Shown here piece after piece: positions 8,142 through 15,726 of a stretch of 19,803 nt of DNA (the stretch's first letter is position 1; each line of letters opens with the position of its first letter). This DNA is from Gammaproteobacteria bacterium (GTDB taxonomy: Bacteria > Pseudomonadota > Gammaproteobacteria > Steroidobacterales > Woeseiaceae). Location: contig QNFK01000005.1 of NCBI GenBank assembly GCA_003645495.1, positions 1 through 19,803 on the forward strand, written 5' to 3'. The position numbers and the translations under genes were made by a program. The notes under the pieces are model-generated. The model was not told where the DNA came from. It did not search any database and saw only the letters and a program-made list of their open reading frames with translations.

Positions 8142-8978
8142 TCAGGTCTCGACAGCTGATCCAGTCACTTTTATCCCACCGCTGACGGGAATGTCCACAG
8201 TGATTCGGCTCGGTCGGCCCATCGCTTCACCCTGTCGTATAATTAACGTTGCCGGCGCGGAAATGATGCCGGCATCGCGTAGATAGCCGCCTAGCGCCGC
8301 TGCGGCCGCACCCGTCGCCGGGTCTTCGACTATGCCGCCTATCGGAAAAGGATTGCGGGAGTGGAACAGGAATTCTTCCTCGCGCCAGACAAGTTGTAGC
8401 GTCGTCAGATTTTCGCGCAGCATGATTGCTTTTAGTTTCTCGAAGTCGTAATCGAGTTCGGCAAGCCGGCCAGCCGAGTTGACCGCCAGTACCAGGTGCC
8501 AGGCTCCCGCGTAAGCCACAGCGGGCGCGATCGAACGATCCAGGTCGTCGCCGGACCATCTGAGCGCAGTCAGTGCCTCGTCCAGTAGTTCACTGGACAC
8601 CGATTTGTATTGCGTATCCACAGAGACAAGCGATGCTTCGGCTTTGCCATTCCTGATTCGGGCTGTGACAGGAACTTCGCCGATCGAAGTTGACAGTCGA
8701 TAGGTGCCCTCTCCATCGGTGGTGCCGAGTACGACGCCGGTAGCAATCGTTGCGTGACCGCAAAAGGAAACCTCTACCTCCGGGCTGTAGTAACGCACTA
8801 TCCGATCTGTACCTGTAGATGGAGCGACAAAGGCAGTCTCGGATGCACCCACCTCGGCCGCGATTTTCTGCATCGTTGCCGCATCGGGGAGTTCGTCCCC
8901 AACCCAGACACCTGCCGGGTTGCCACTGGCCGGATCATCTGTAAATGCAGACAGGCGGTGTAGAGTTCCGTTTGTCAT
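8142..8978 (-). CDS. PhzF family isomerase/epimerase-like protein
   Basis: This 278-residue protein has the PhzF double-hotdog fold signature: HRLSAFTDDPASGNPAGV at the N-terminus, the catalytic-type Glu47 in GASETAF, VSFCGHATIAT (about 70-80) and EDPATGAAAAALGGYL (218-233). Family members isomerise or epimerise small metabolites. The phenazine-pathway PhzF is one of them, but no phenazine genes are near, so phenazine synthesis should not be inferred. The start is the ATG at 8976-8978, with AGGA (read on the minus strand) 8 bases upstream. The open frame continues to a TTG at 9200, but that extension crosses a REP-like repeat and has no family-like sequence. The gene converges with the MBL lipoprotein gene with a gap of only 24 bases and no clear terminator. 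Confidence 0.88.
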   Translation of the reverse strand: MTNGTLHRLSAFTDDPASGNPAGVWVGDELPDAATMQKIAAEVGASETAFVAPSTGTDRIVRYYSPEVEVSFCGHATIATGVVLGTTDGEGTYRLSTSIGEVPVTARIRNGKAEASLVSVDTQYKSVSSELLDEALTALRWSGDDLDRSIAPAVAYAGAWHLVLAVNSAGRLAELDYDFEKLKAIMLRENLTTLQLVWREEEFLFHSRNPFPIGGIVEDPATGAAAAALGGYLRDAGIISAPATLIIRQGEAMGRPSRITVDIPVSGGIKVTGSAVET

Positions 8979-9074
8979 TTCTTGTGTCCTGTTTGATGAG
9001 AGCTGGTCAGTATCATGTCTCAAAGAATCGCCATAACCCATGCTCAAATTGGCAAAAAACAGGCTATGACAGTA

Positions 9075-9152
9075 TGTCGCACTCGCCCGTGCCGATAGAT
9101 CGCCCATCAAAGGGATTGAGCCAGCGTTCCTATCGTACGGCGAGCTCCTACA
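9075..9152 (-). repeat. REP-like element, left (inverted) copy
   Basis: Read on the minus strand it begins TGTAGGAGC (plus 9144-9152) and ends GGGCGAGTGCGACA (plus 9075-9088). Both ends are exact inverted copies of ends in the element at 9168-9199. The ends are separated by 55 bases here, against 9 in the right copy. The TGTAGGAGC head is typical of REP-type intergenic repeats in Gammaproteobacteria such as Pseudomonas. Confidence 0.7.
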
Positions 9153-9167
9153 AGTCTGAATAGCAAC

Positions 9168-9212
9168 TGTAGGAGCCCGACGTGCGGGCGAGTGCGACAA
9201 ATATCGATGGGC
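9168..9212 (+). repeat. REP-like element, right copy
   Basis: It starts TGTAGGAGC (9168-9176) and contains the small hairpin GCCCG-ACGTG-CGGGC followed by the end GGGCGAGTGCGACA (9186-9199). It is paired tail-out with the inverted copy at 9075-9152, so the two form a BIME-like unit. It lies between two minus-strand genes; mRNA 3'-end protection or transcription attenuation is a known role of such repeats, and here it is inference. Confidence 0.7.
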
Positions 9213-9229
9213 CCACCAACCGCAAATCT

Positions 9230-11311
9230 TCAGAAGATGTAATCACCCAGTATTTCAATCAAATAATCAGACCATCTTTCAGGAAACGGCTCAGTGATCT
9301 CAACGGACTGTGCGAAGTCTTTCCTGAATAACTGTTCGTTCAGTCGCTCGACGGCATCCGGGTGTGAGGTAGCGATGTTCAGCTCCTTGTTAATGCTAAA
9401 ACTCAATTTGTCCCAGTTCGCGGTACCCAGACACGCCCAGCCATCAAAGACGGCGGCTTTCACATGTGACATGCCGGGGTACACAAACACGCGGATGCCA
9501 TGCTCCAGCATTGCGTTTGCAGCGAGCGCATTGTTGCGCGTGATTGGGCCGCGATCAGTGACCAGCGGCATAATGACGCGCACATCGACACCGCGATGGC
9601 GCGCTTTCGCGAGTTCGTAAAGCATCGCATCATCAGTAAAGTAGGCGTTCTCAACATATATGTGATGCCGGGCATTGCGAATAGCCAACCGCTGCGCATC
9701 GAAAATCTCATGATCGTCGATACGCGTGAACAGTACGCGGACCGGATAACCCGTGTCTTCAGCATTACCGGGTCTGCGTTTGATTCTTTGCAGGAAGTAG
9801 GCGAAGTCGCCAAAAAACCCGGCATGCGCCCATGCGTTGTCAAATTCCTCCTGCAAAACGTCAACGACCGGTCCATGCAGTTCCATCATCATGTCATGCC
9901 AGTCGTAACGATATTCACGCGCGATGTTCATGCCACCGGTAAAGGCAACCTTCTTGTCGAGAATCATCGTCTTCACGTGATCCCCGGTCATCCATGGGTT
10001 GGTGGCTTGTCTTACCTCAATTTTGGAGTCCTGTTCGAGAAATAATCTTACTGATGCCGGTTCCTCGTAATCTTCAGGAAGTGTCGCCTGCTTCTCGACA
10101 GTAGAGATAATCGTGCCCAGGCCATCGAGCAACACTTTGACATCAACACCGTCATTTGAGCGTCGTTTGAGTAACATGCCGATTTTTTCGGCGTAGTCGT
10201 CGTTATCAAATATGTAGGTGCGCAGGGAAATCGATGACGCCGCCGCAGTCGTGGCGTCAATAAACCGCGTAAAGAAGTCTTCACCGTCGATCAGATATTC
10301 GATCGTTCCTTTTGATGTGGATCGCCCGGTCAGCAGGTCGAGCGATGCCTCCCAGGTATTGAGGTCCATTTCCGGTCCGTCCACGAGTGGCGGAACCGGA
10401 CTACCTTCAAGGCCGATTAGCCAATCAGGTGTGATCGTTTCAGCGACAGCGTCAGAGGCGACGAAGAACAATCGGTAAACAGAAGATACCGGTCGAAATA
10501 CAATACCACCCAGGTGGCTCTGCGCGACATGCCCGGCTGTTTGTATGTAGGGCAGGGTCGAACTGCCGGATTGAACATGCCTTTTTTTCGCGGGCTGGCG
10601 AACGAAGACGACGATGCGCAGATCGCGGTTTACGTAGACGAATGGCAGCGAGTAATCACCTGTATCGCCAGTATTAAACGCGATGCGATTTGCGGTGATG
10701 CCACGCTCCTGCATGAATGTCTCGAAAAGTGGCCATCCAAGTTGCATGAATTCAGCAATAGCGACCCGATTGGTAATCCTGTAGTCGCCGGGTTTCTCCT
10801 GGATAACAGTTGCCTGGAATTTGTCCTCATCATCGAAATACAGGAAATAGTCGTCGACGCCGAAATCGAGGACGCTGCCAGCTTTCTCGTTATGCGGAAG
10901 AGTCGCAGCAAATAACGAGTCACGAAATGCCTGCCAATCGTCGCTTTGCAGAATAATTACTGACTCCACGTTGTCAGGCATTGCGTCCCAGCGTTCGGCT
11001 TGCTGGTATTCGAGCGGGAGAATGTAAGGTCCGGCGGATTCAGTATCTTGCGTACTGAGCAGTTGAATGCGATCAGACCAGTCACCACCGCCATACACGA
11101 CGTCTTCACCACGTGTGAATCGAACGAAAAACTCGGAGTCGCTGATGTACGCCTGATCCCCGACCAGTTGCTGAAGATTTCCCTCATCGGCAAAACGGCC
11201 AACCAGCGTTGGGTATGTCAAAGGGTCGGGTTCGCCAGCACAGGAGCCCAGGCAGGTTGCGGTAACCCACAAAATGGCGAAATGCGTTAGCAAACGGCTT
11301 GCTCTCTGCAT
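9230..11311 (-). CDS. Phospholipase D superfamily lipoprotein (cardiolipin-synthase-like) with extra N-terminal domain
   Basis: The start chosen here gives 693 residues: the ATG at 11309-11311 has AGGGG 5 bases upstream on the minus strand (plus 11317-11321). The longer frame would begin on a TTG at 11356 and bury the signal. The N-terminus (MQRASRLLTHFAILWV..., lipobox LGSC, Cys24) is a lipoprotein signal. Two HKD motifs are intact: HVKTMILDKKVAFTGGMN (His445, Lys447, Asp452) and HVKAAVFDGWACLGTANW (His616, Lys618, Asp623). Two HKD motifs in one chain form the active site of cardiolipin synthase and other transphosphatidylases or phosphodiesterases. Residues about 31-330 form an unassigned mixed alpha/beta domain. 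Lacking the usual N-terminal membrane helices of Cls, it probably acts on phospholipid from the periplasmic or outer-membrane side. Its exact reaction is unknown. Confidence 0.87.
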   Translation of the reverse strand: MQRASRLLTHFAILWVTATCLGSCAGEPDPLTYPTLVGRFADEGNLQQLVGDQAYISDSEFFVRFTRGEDVVYGGGDWSDRIQLLSTQDTESAGPYILPLEYQQAERWDAMPDNVESVIILQSDDWQAFRDSLFAATLPHNEKAGSVLDFGVDDYFLYFDDEDKFQATVIQEKPGDYRITNRVAIAEFMQLGWPLFETFMQERGITANRIAFNTGDTGDYSLPFVYVNRDLRIVVFVRQPAKKRHVQSGSSTLPYIQTAGHVAQSHLGGIVFRPVSSVYRLFFVASDAVAETITPDWLIGLEGSPVPPLVDGPEMDLNTWEASLDLLTGRSTSKGTIEYLIDGEDFFTRFIDATTAAASSISLRTYIFDNDDYAEKIGMLLKRRSNDGVDVKVLLDGLGTIISTVEKQATLPEDYEEPASVRLFLEQDSKIEVRQATNPWMTGDHVKTMILDKKVAFTGGMNIAREYRYDWHDMMMELHGPVVDVLQEEFDNAWAHAGFFGDFAYFLQRIKRRPGNAEDTGYPVRVLFTRIDDHEIFDAQRLAIRNARHHIYVENAYFTDDAMLYELAKARHRGVDVRVIMPLVTDRGPITRNNALAANAMLEHGIRVFVYPGMSHVKAAVFDGWACLGTANWDKLSFSINKELNIATSHPDAVERLNEQLFRKDFAQSVEITEPFPERWSDYLIEILGDYIF

Positions 11312-11389
11312 ACTGGCCCCTGGCAGTCTGTGTGTCAGTATTCCTATTTTAGTCAAGCTCTTGCGTTGCCCGCATTACGGGATAACCGA

Positions 11390-11446
11390 GATCAGGATGT
11401 GTTCAACCTGCATATCCACTTAATCCCCTGTTTTGACATCCTGATC
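11390..11446. repeat. 11-bp perfect inverted repeat in divergent promoter region
   Basis: GATCAGGATGT at 11390-11400 is repeated exactly in inverted form as ACATCCTGATC at 11436-11446, with a 35-base spacer. It sits between the divergent PLD and TPR genes. The right arm overlaps a TTGACA (11433-11438) that looks like a -35 box, though no good -10 follows at 16-18 bases. An operator with two half sites or a cruciform/stem is possible. Confidence 0.55.
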
Positions 11447-11540
11447 GCACTACTCGCGCAACCGGCGGTCAGAATAGACTGGCCTGTGTTTTTCCAATAA
11501 AATTAGATAGTTGCATGAGCGTTTGTGGAGTGATCAAAGG

Positions 11541-13775
11541 GTGAGTGGTTTTATCGCAGAATTGAGGCGGCGTAACGTTTTGCGCGTCGGTACGGCGTAC
11601 CTGGTCGTAGGCTGGCTGATCCTGCAATTCGTCGATGTTGTTTTTCCGATTCTGGGCCTCGATGAAGCGCTCGGGCGTCCGATCCTCGCCATCTTGTTGG
11701 TCGGTTTGCCAATAGCTTTGATTCTCGCCTGGGTATTTGAGCTGACGCCAGAGGGGATCAAGAAAGAAAAGGACATTGATCGTTCAAAGTCTGACACGGT
11801 GCGAACCGGGCACGTGCTCGACCGAACCATAATCGTCATTCTTATTTTCGCGGTCGGGCTCCTACTGGTCGATAAATTTGTCCTGCAGCAAGAAGTCGAG
11901 CCACAACAGCAACTGGCTGAAACTCGCATTTTCAATTCGATTGCTGTCTTGCCGTTTGATAATTTGAGTGGCAGGGATGAAGACGAGTATTTTTCGGATG
12001 GGCTCACCGAGACGTTGCTGCACATGCTGGCCCAGGTGCCGGATTTGAATGTGGCGGCAAGGACATCCGTCTTTTCATTCAAAGACAAGAAAATTGACAT
12101 TCGAGAGATCGCCCAAAGCCTCGGAGTCGAAACGGTACTTGAAGGCAGCGTTCAACGGTCTGGCAACAAAGTGCGGATAACGGCGCAACTCATAGAGGCA
12201 GAAGACGGCTTTCACTTGTGGTCAAAGACCTATGACCGCGATTTCGACGATATCTTTTCGGTTCAGGATGAGATTGCGACCAGTGTCGCCGCTGCACTGC
12301 AGCTGACTTTGCAGGGTGGCACCACAGCGGACACAGAGCACGGTATGAGCCTTGCTACAAATGATGCGCAATCCTATGAAAAATACCTGCAGGGTCTGGA
12401 GCAAAAGAACATAGCCAGTTACGGCTCACTGCCGCAGGCCGAAGGTTTATTTAAGGAGGCACTAGCCCTCGATCCGGATTTTTCTGAAGCCAAAGTCGAA
12501 CTCGCAGTCACCTATCGGCTTCAGGCTGAAACGGGGATTTTGAGCGCCGAGGAGGCGGAGCAAAAAGTCAGGCCGTTGATTGATCAGGTTTTGGATGTAA
12601 ACGCCGAAAATGGCCGCGCCCTGGGCTTGCTGGCCTCAATCGATTGGCAAAATGCCGTACAGATGTACGGCCCGGTCTCAGACCAGTCGTTGCAGGCAGA
12701 GGCTGATCTGAAATCCGCGATCGAGCTGGCGCCGAACGATCCGGATCTTTATTTTACGATGTCACTGGTCGCCCAGATATCAAATCGAAGTGAAGAATCG
12801 CTGGAATGGATAGACAAAGGCCTCTCTTGCGATCCGCTGTCTGCCCGCCTGCATTTACAACGCGGACGCGTGCTGCTTGGAGCATTGGAACGCCCGGAGG
12901 ATGCCGAGGAGGCATTTGCAAAAGGACGAGAAATTGCACCGGAGTGGACAGCGGTTAATTTTGAGTCAGGAAACGTCGCATTTGCACAGAGTCGTTTTGC
13001 CGATGGTATTAGCTGGTATCAGCGGGCGATGGCGTTAGATCCTCAGGATCACGAAATACCTTCCATAATTTCCAGTTTGTATTACCAGCTGGGATTGGAT
13101 GATGAAGGCGACGAAATGCTGCGCCGTGCGCAGGCGCTCGCACCACAGGAGCCCAGGACGCGCAGAGCAGAACTCGAAAGGCACCTGCATGCCGACAATT
13201 ACGAACGGGCAGCAATCCTGGCCGAGGAAATGCTGCGCGACGATATCGAGAATCGGGCGGGAACATTCTATGTCGCTGTCATTGGTTATGTAAGCTCTAT
13301 GATTGATCTCGGCAGAGCCAACGCGGTTGCAGAGTTTTTTGAATCGCTAAAGCCAGGGATTAGTAGTACGGATTACAATCCGCCCGGCGGCGATGAAGCA
13401 TTTATGCGGTTCATGTTAGTTCAGGCAATGATGGATGTGGGCTCATTTGAGACCGCAAATGAAATCCTGAATTCGTTAATAGCGTTTGCGGATCTTGCAA
13501 TTCCGGGCTGGCGCGATAGTGACTACGTCATGGCAACCGTCGCAATGGCGCAGGGTGACGAGGAATTGGCAGTTGAATACGCGCTACAAGATCTCGATGA
13601 ACCACTGGGAACACAGCTAGACTGGAGTTTCAACTATCTGCATGTAGCCTGGATGAAACCACTGTTAAAGAATGAGCAGATCGCAAAACGCATTGCGGAA
13701 CTCGAGGCGGAAACTCAGGCGGCCGGTGATGAGATTCGTGTCATGCTTGCAGCACAACAGTCGGAGTCACGCTGA
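11541..13775 (+). CDS. Three-TM TPR membrane protein with CadC/FlgO-type domain
   Basis: The start is taken as GTG at 11541, giving 744 residues, because the protein then opens as SGFIAELRRRNVLRVGTAY, the usual opening of this family. GGAG lies about 10 bases upstream. The open frame reaches a TTG at 11511 without a ribosome-binding site. Hydrophobic helices are at about 16-36, 46-66 and 95-113. Then comes the domain beginning IAVLPFDNLSG (134-144), with VAARTSVFSFK and VLEGSVQRSGNKVRITAQL, typical of the soluble part following DNA-binding or cyclase domains in CadC-like proteins. The remainder (about 265-730) is TPR repeats. No wHTH DNA-binding or cyclase domain precedes the helices, so it is probably a scaffold or sensor rather than a transcription factor. 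The membrane-protein gene at 13816 follows by 40 bases. Confidence 0.8.
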   Translation: MSGFIAELRRRNVLRVGTAYLVVGWLILQFVDVVFPILGLDEALGRPILAILLVGLPIALILAWVFELTPEGIKKEKDIDRSKSDTVRTGHVLDRTIIVILIFAVGLLLVDKFVLQQEVEPQQQLAETRIFNSIAVLPFDNLSGRDEDEYFSDGLTETLLHMLAQVPDLNVAARTSVFSFKDKKIDIREIAQSLGVETVLEGSVQRSGNKVRITAQLIEAEDGFHLWSKTYDRDFDDIFSVQDEIATSVAAALQLTLQGGTTADTEHGMSLATNDAQSYEKYLQGLEQKNIASYGSLPQAEGLFKEALALDPDFSEAKVELAVTYRLQAETGILSAEEAEQKVRPLIDQVLDVNAENGRALGLLASIDWQNAVQMYGPVSDQSLQAEADLKSAIELAPNDPDLYFTMSLVAQISNRSEESLEWIDKGLSCDPLSARLHLQRGRVLLGALERPEDAEEAFAKGREIAPEWTAVNFESGNVAFAQSRFADGISWYQRAMALDPQDHEIPSIISSLYYQLGLDDEGDEMLRRAQALAPQEPRTRRAELERHLHADNYERAAILAEEMLRDDIENRAGTFYVAVIGYVSSMIDLGRANAVAEFFESLKPGISSTDYNPPGGDEAFMRFMLVQAMMDVGSFETANEILNSLIAFADLAIPGWRDSDYVMATVAMAQGDEELAVEYALQDLDEPLGTQLDWSFNYLHVAWMKPLLKNEQIAKRIAELEAETQAAGDEIRVMLAAQQSESR

Positions 13776-13815
13776 AGCGACCATTTCTTGATTTTGACGA
13801 AAAGCAGGTGGCGAC

Positions 13816-14277
13816 ATGGCGGATAGGGGATTGGACCACTGGTTTTTACAGATTCCTGGATGGCTTTTGTTGACCTATCTGGTTTATGCGCAGGCGATTC
13901 CCGCGTTCGATTATGAACTTGGCGTCCGCATGGGAACACAGGAATCCGCGCAGAAAATTACAGAAGTAGGGGCCGCATTCTGGTACGGCTTCGCGTTCTC
14001 CGATCTTGTTGTTTACATCCCTCTGCTCGCAACCGGCTTGATCGGTAATTGGCGTGGTCGTCCTTGGGGCCGGGTCATCTTCGGTGCCGCACTCGGCATC
14101 ACCGTGTATTGGCCTGTAGTCGTCCTTGCGGCTACAGTTGATGCGCGAGACGCATCAGGCTGGACTATTGATGAGGCGCCTTACTGGGTTGTGCTACCGA
14201 TAATCACCGCGTGGGCGCTGTGGGGGTTATTGCATACTGCATGTGTTGCAAGAGATATCTCTGTCGTAAATCATTAA
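13816..14277 (+). CDS. Small four-helix integral membrane protein, function unknown
   Basis: This 153-residue protein has about four hydrophobic segments: near residues 10-28 (FLQIPGWLLLTYLVYAQAIP), 53-77 (AAFWYGFAFSDLVVYIPLLATGLIG), 86-106 (VIFGAALGITVYWPVVVLAAT) and 123-143 (WVVLPIITAWALWGLLHTACV). I do not recognise a named family. The ATG at 13816 has AGGTGG about 6 bases before it, a good site. It lies 40 bases after the TPR gene on the same strand, so co-transcription is likely. It is separated by 167 bases from the sigma-factor gene, where a weak hairpin suggests the unit ends. There are no catalytic motifs. It could be a partner of the TPR membrane protein, but that is inference from adjacency. 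Confidence 0.7.
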   Translation: MADRGLDHWFLQIPGWLLLTYLVYAQAIPAFDYELGVRMGTQESAQKITEVGAAFWYGFAFSDLVVYIPLLATGLIGNWRGRPWGRVIFGAALGITVYWPVVVLAATVDARDASGWTIDEAPYWVVLPIITAWALWGLLHTACVARDISVVNH

Positions 14278-14303
14278 GCAGGATGCCACTCATAGCCGAA
14301 AAC

Positions 14304-14320
14304 AGTCCCTGACAGGGGCT
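14304..14320 (+). terminator. Weak hairpin after the membrane protein gene
   Basis: AGTCCCT (14304-14310) pairs with AGGGGCT (14314-14320), including one G-U wobble, around a 3-base loop. The following bases, ACTTTGCCC, are not a proper U-tract, so this is at best a weak intrinsic terminator. Confidence 0.25.
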
Positions 14321-14387
14321 ACTTTGCCCTGGATTGAACGGCTGCTTCATCCCTAAGCGGACAGTATGAGTCCGGCTGCGAAAATTT

Positions 14388-14433
14388 TGTGTCGATTACC
14401 TGATAAAGGCTAACCAATTGCGGCATCGACACA
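14388..14433. repeat. 9-bp perfect inverted repeat upstream of the ECF sigma gene
   Basis: TGTGTCGAT at 14388-14396 recurs inverted as ATCGACACA at 14425-14433 with a 28-base spacer. It ends 11 bases before the sigma start codon. It could be an operator or a leader stem-loop. A 9-bp match at this distance can also arise by chance in a window of this size. Confidence 0.4.
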
Positions 14434-14444
14434 TCTAAGTATCA

Positions 14445-14975
14445 ATGGTGGCGGTTCTGAAAAGCATTGGCGCGCCCACGCGGGCGGAATTCCATGAGGT
14501 GATCGCCACGCGGGCGGATCGCTGGTATGCGGCGTGCCTGAGGATTACCCGGGACCGCGATCTGGCCGAGGATGCTGTCCAGGATGCTTTGCTCAACGCC
14601 TGGAACAAGCGCGACCAGTACGAGCGCTCTGCGCGGCTGGATACCTGGATTCACCGGATTGCCGTGAATTCAGCGTTGCAGATCCTGCGCAAAAGGCGGC
14701 CAGGTACCTGGGAGCCGCTTGAGGCAGATATCCCGGACGATACTTCTACACCGGACATTGCTCGTGCAGATGAGGAACTCGGTGCGGGCCTGACGGCGGC
14801 ATTGCAGCATCTTAGTGAGATTGAGCGGGTGTGTTTCGTGCTCAAACATCTTGAGCAGTGGCGCCTTAAAGAAATATCTCTGGAAATTGACGCGAGCATT
14901 GGCACGATCAAACAGGCCTTGTTTCGCGCGGTAAAAAAACTGCGTGTAAGCATGGCGGACCTGCGGAGCGAGTGA
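14445..14975 (+). CDS. ECF-type RNA polymerase sigma-70 family factor
   Basis: This 176-residue protein has sigma regions 2 and 4 only, the ECF layout. Region 2 (about 24-86) contains DLAEDAVQDALLNAWNK and the -10 recognition stretch RLDTWIHRIAVNSALQILRKRR. Region 4 (about 113-172) contains LSEIERVCFVLKHLEQW and the helix-turn-helix SIGTIKQALFRAVKKLR. It directs RNA polymerase to a regulon, usually for envelope stress, and is held inactive by the next gene's product. The ATG at 14445 has no strong Shine-Dalgarno. The stop codon overlaps the anti-sigma start by one base, the standard sign of a coupled sigma/anti-sigma pair. The promoter may be autoregulated, but I could not identify a convincing ECF promoter. 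The signal it answers is unknown. Confidence 0.9.
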   Translation: MVAVLKSIGAPTRAEFHEVIATRADRWYAACLRITRDRDLAEDAVQDALLNAWNKRDQYERSARLDTWIHRIAVNSALQILRKRRPGTWEPLEADIPDDTSTPDIARADEELGAGLTAALQHLSEIERVCFVLKHLEQWRLKEISLEIDASIGTIKQALFRAVKKLRVSMADLRSE

Positions 14976-15712
14976 TGATTAACGAAGAAACATTGACACT
15001 CTATTATTACGACGATGGCCTGAGTGCCGGCGAAAGGCGAGCGGTCGCGATCGCCCTTGGCGATGATGCGGAACTTGCTGCGCGCTACGCAGCACTTTGC
15101 CGGCAACTTGAGCAATGGCGCGAACCGGATGCAACGAAGGCCCCATCGCATGTCGTGCAACGCTGGCATGACAGCATCGACCGCGCTGCGCGTGCAGAAC
15201 GTGTTGAACCGAAAAAATCCGGCGGCCCGGTGCACTTCATGTCGTTCTTCTGGGGTGCTGCCATAACAGCGGCACTGGCAATTGGCGTTGGCATCGGTGT
15301 GTATTTTTCCGCTGACGGGTCATTTGATCCTCCTGTCGATGACCTTCGGGTTTCAGTGTCGGCTGATGAGAGTATGTCCATCCCTGCATCCTTTACTCGT
15401 GGCTTACAGGTGTATCTGCAGGACAGCCAATCGGAAATCGTCGGGCTATCCCTCGATGCCGGCGCTGATCGATCATTACTGGTAATGCAGATCATCGAGC
15501 AGAACCGTTTGTTCGAACGCACTGCAACCATGAACAACTCTCCGGAACTGGCGCGGGTTCTGCGTGCGTTTGAACCAATTTTAATGCGTCTCGCGAGTGA
15601 GGATATATCACCCGAGGACGCCGCAGCATTGCGTGCGCAACTGGCGTTTGAGCTTAACGTAGTGCTAACCAAACTCGCCCGCGACACATCCTATGAAGCA
15701 CAGACAATCTAA
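14975..15712 (+). CDS. Single-TM anti-sigma factor
   Basis: This 245-residue protein is encoded directly after the ECF sigma gene. The ATG at 14975-14977 shares its A with the sigma TGA, and GGAG (14965-14968) lies 6 bases upstream. The in-frame GTG just before it (14972) is less well placed. The N-terminal cytoplasmic part (1 to about 88) is helical and acidic (TLTLYYYDDGLSAGERR...), suited to binding sigma, but lacks the His-Cys-Cys of zinc-type anti-sigmas. One transmembrane helix is at about 91-112 (FFWGAAITAALAIGVGIGVY). The remaining 130 residues are periplasmic and resemble no sensor I know. It is assigned from position, topology and size rather than a known motif. Regulated proteolysis of this protein would release sigma; that is family knowledge applied by inference. 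Confidence 0.8.
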   Translation: MINEETLTLYYYDDGLSAGERRAVAIALGDDAELAARYAALCRQLEQWREPDATKAPSHVVQRWHDSIDRAARAERVEPKKSGGPVHFMSFFWGAAITAALAIGVGIGVYFSADGSFDPPVDDLRVSVSADESMSIPASFTRGLQVYLQDSQSEIVGLSLDAGADRSLLVMQIIEQNRLFERTATMNNSPELARVLRAFEPILMRLASEDISPEDAAALRAQLAFELNVVLTKLARDTSYEAQTI

Positions 15713-15726
15713 TTGAGGCAGTAACC

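Noticed and set aside
8142..8978. Phenazine biosynthesis
   Set aside because: A PhzF-family protein alone is not evidence; no other phz-like genes are nearby.
8979..9200. N-terminal 74-residue extension of the PhzF frame to a TTG at 9200
   Set aside because: It crosses the REP-like repeat pair, has no family-like sequence, and the ATG at 8976-8978 has a proper ribosome-binding site.
11433..11461. Promoter with TTGACA at 11433-11438
   Set aside because: No TATAAT-like hexamer follows at the right distance; the match may simply be part of the inverted repeat.
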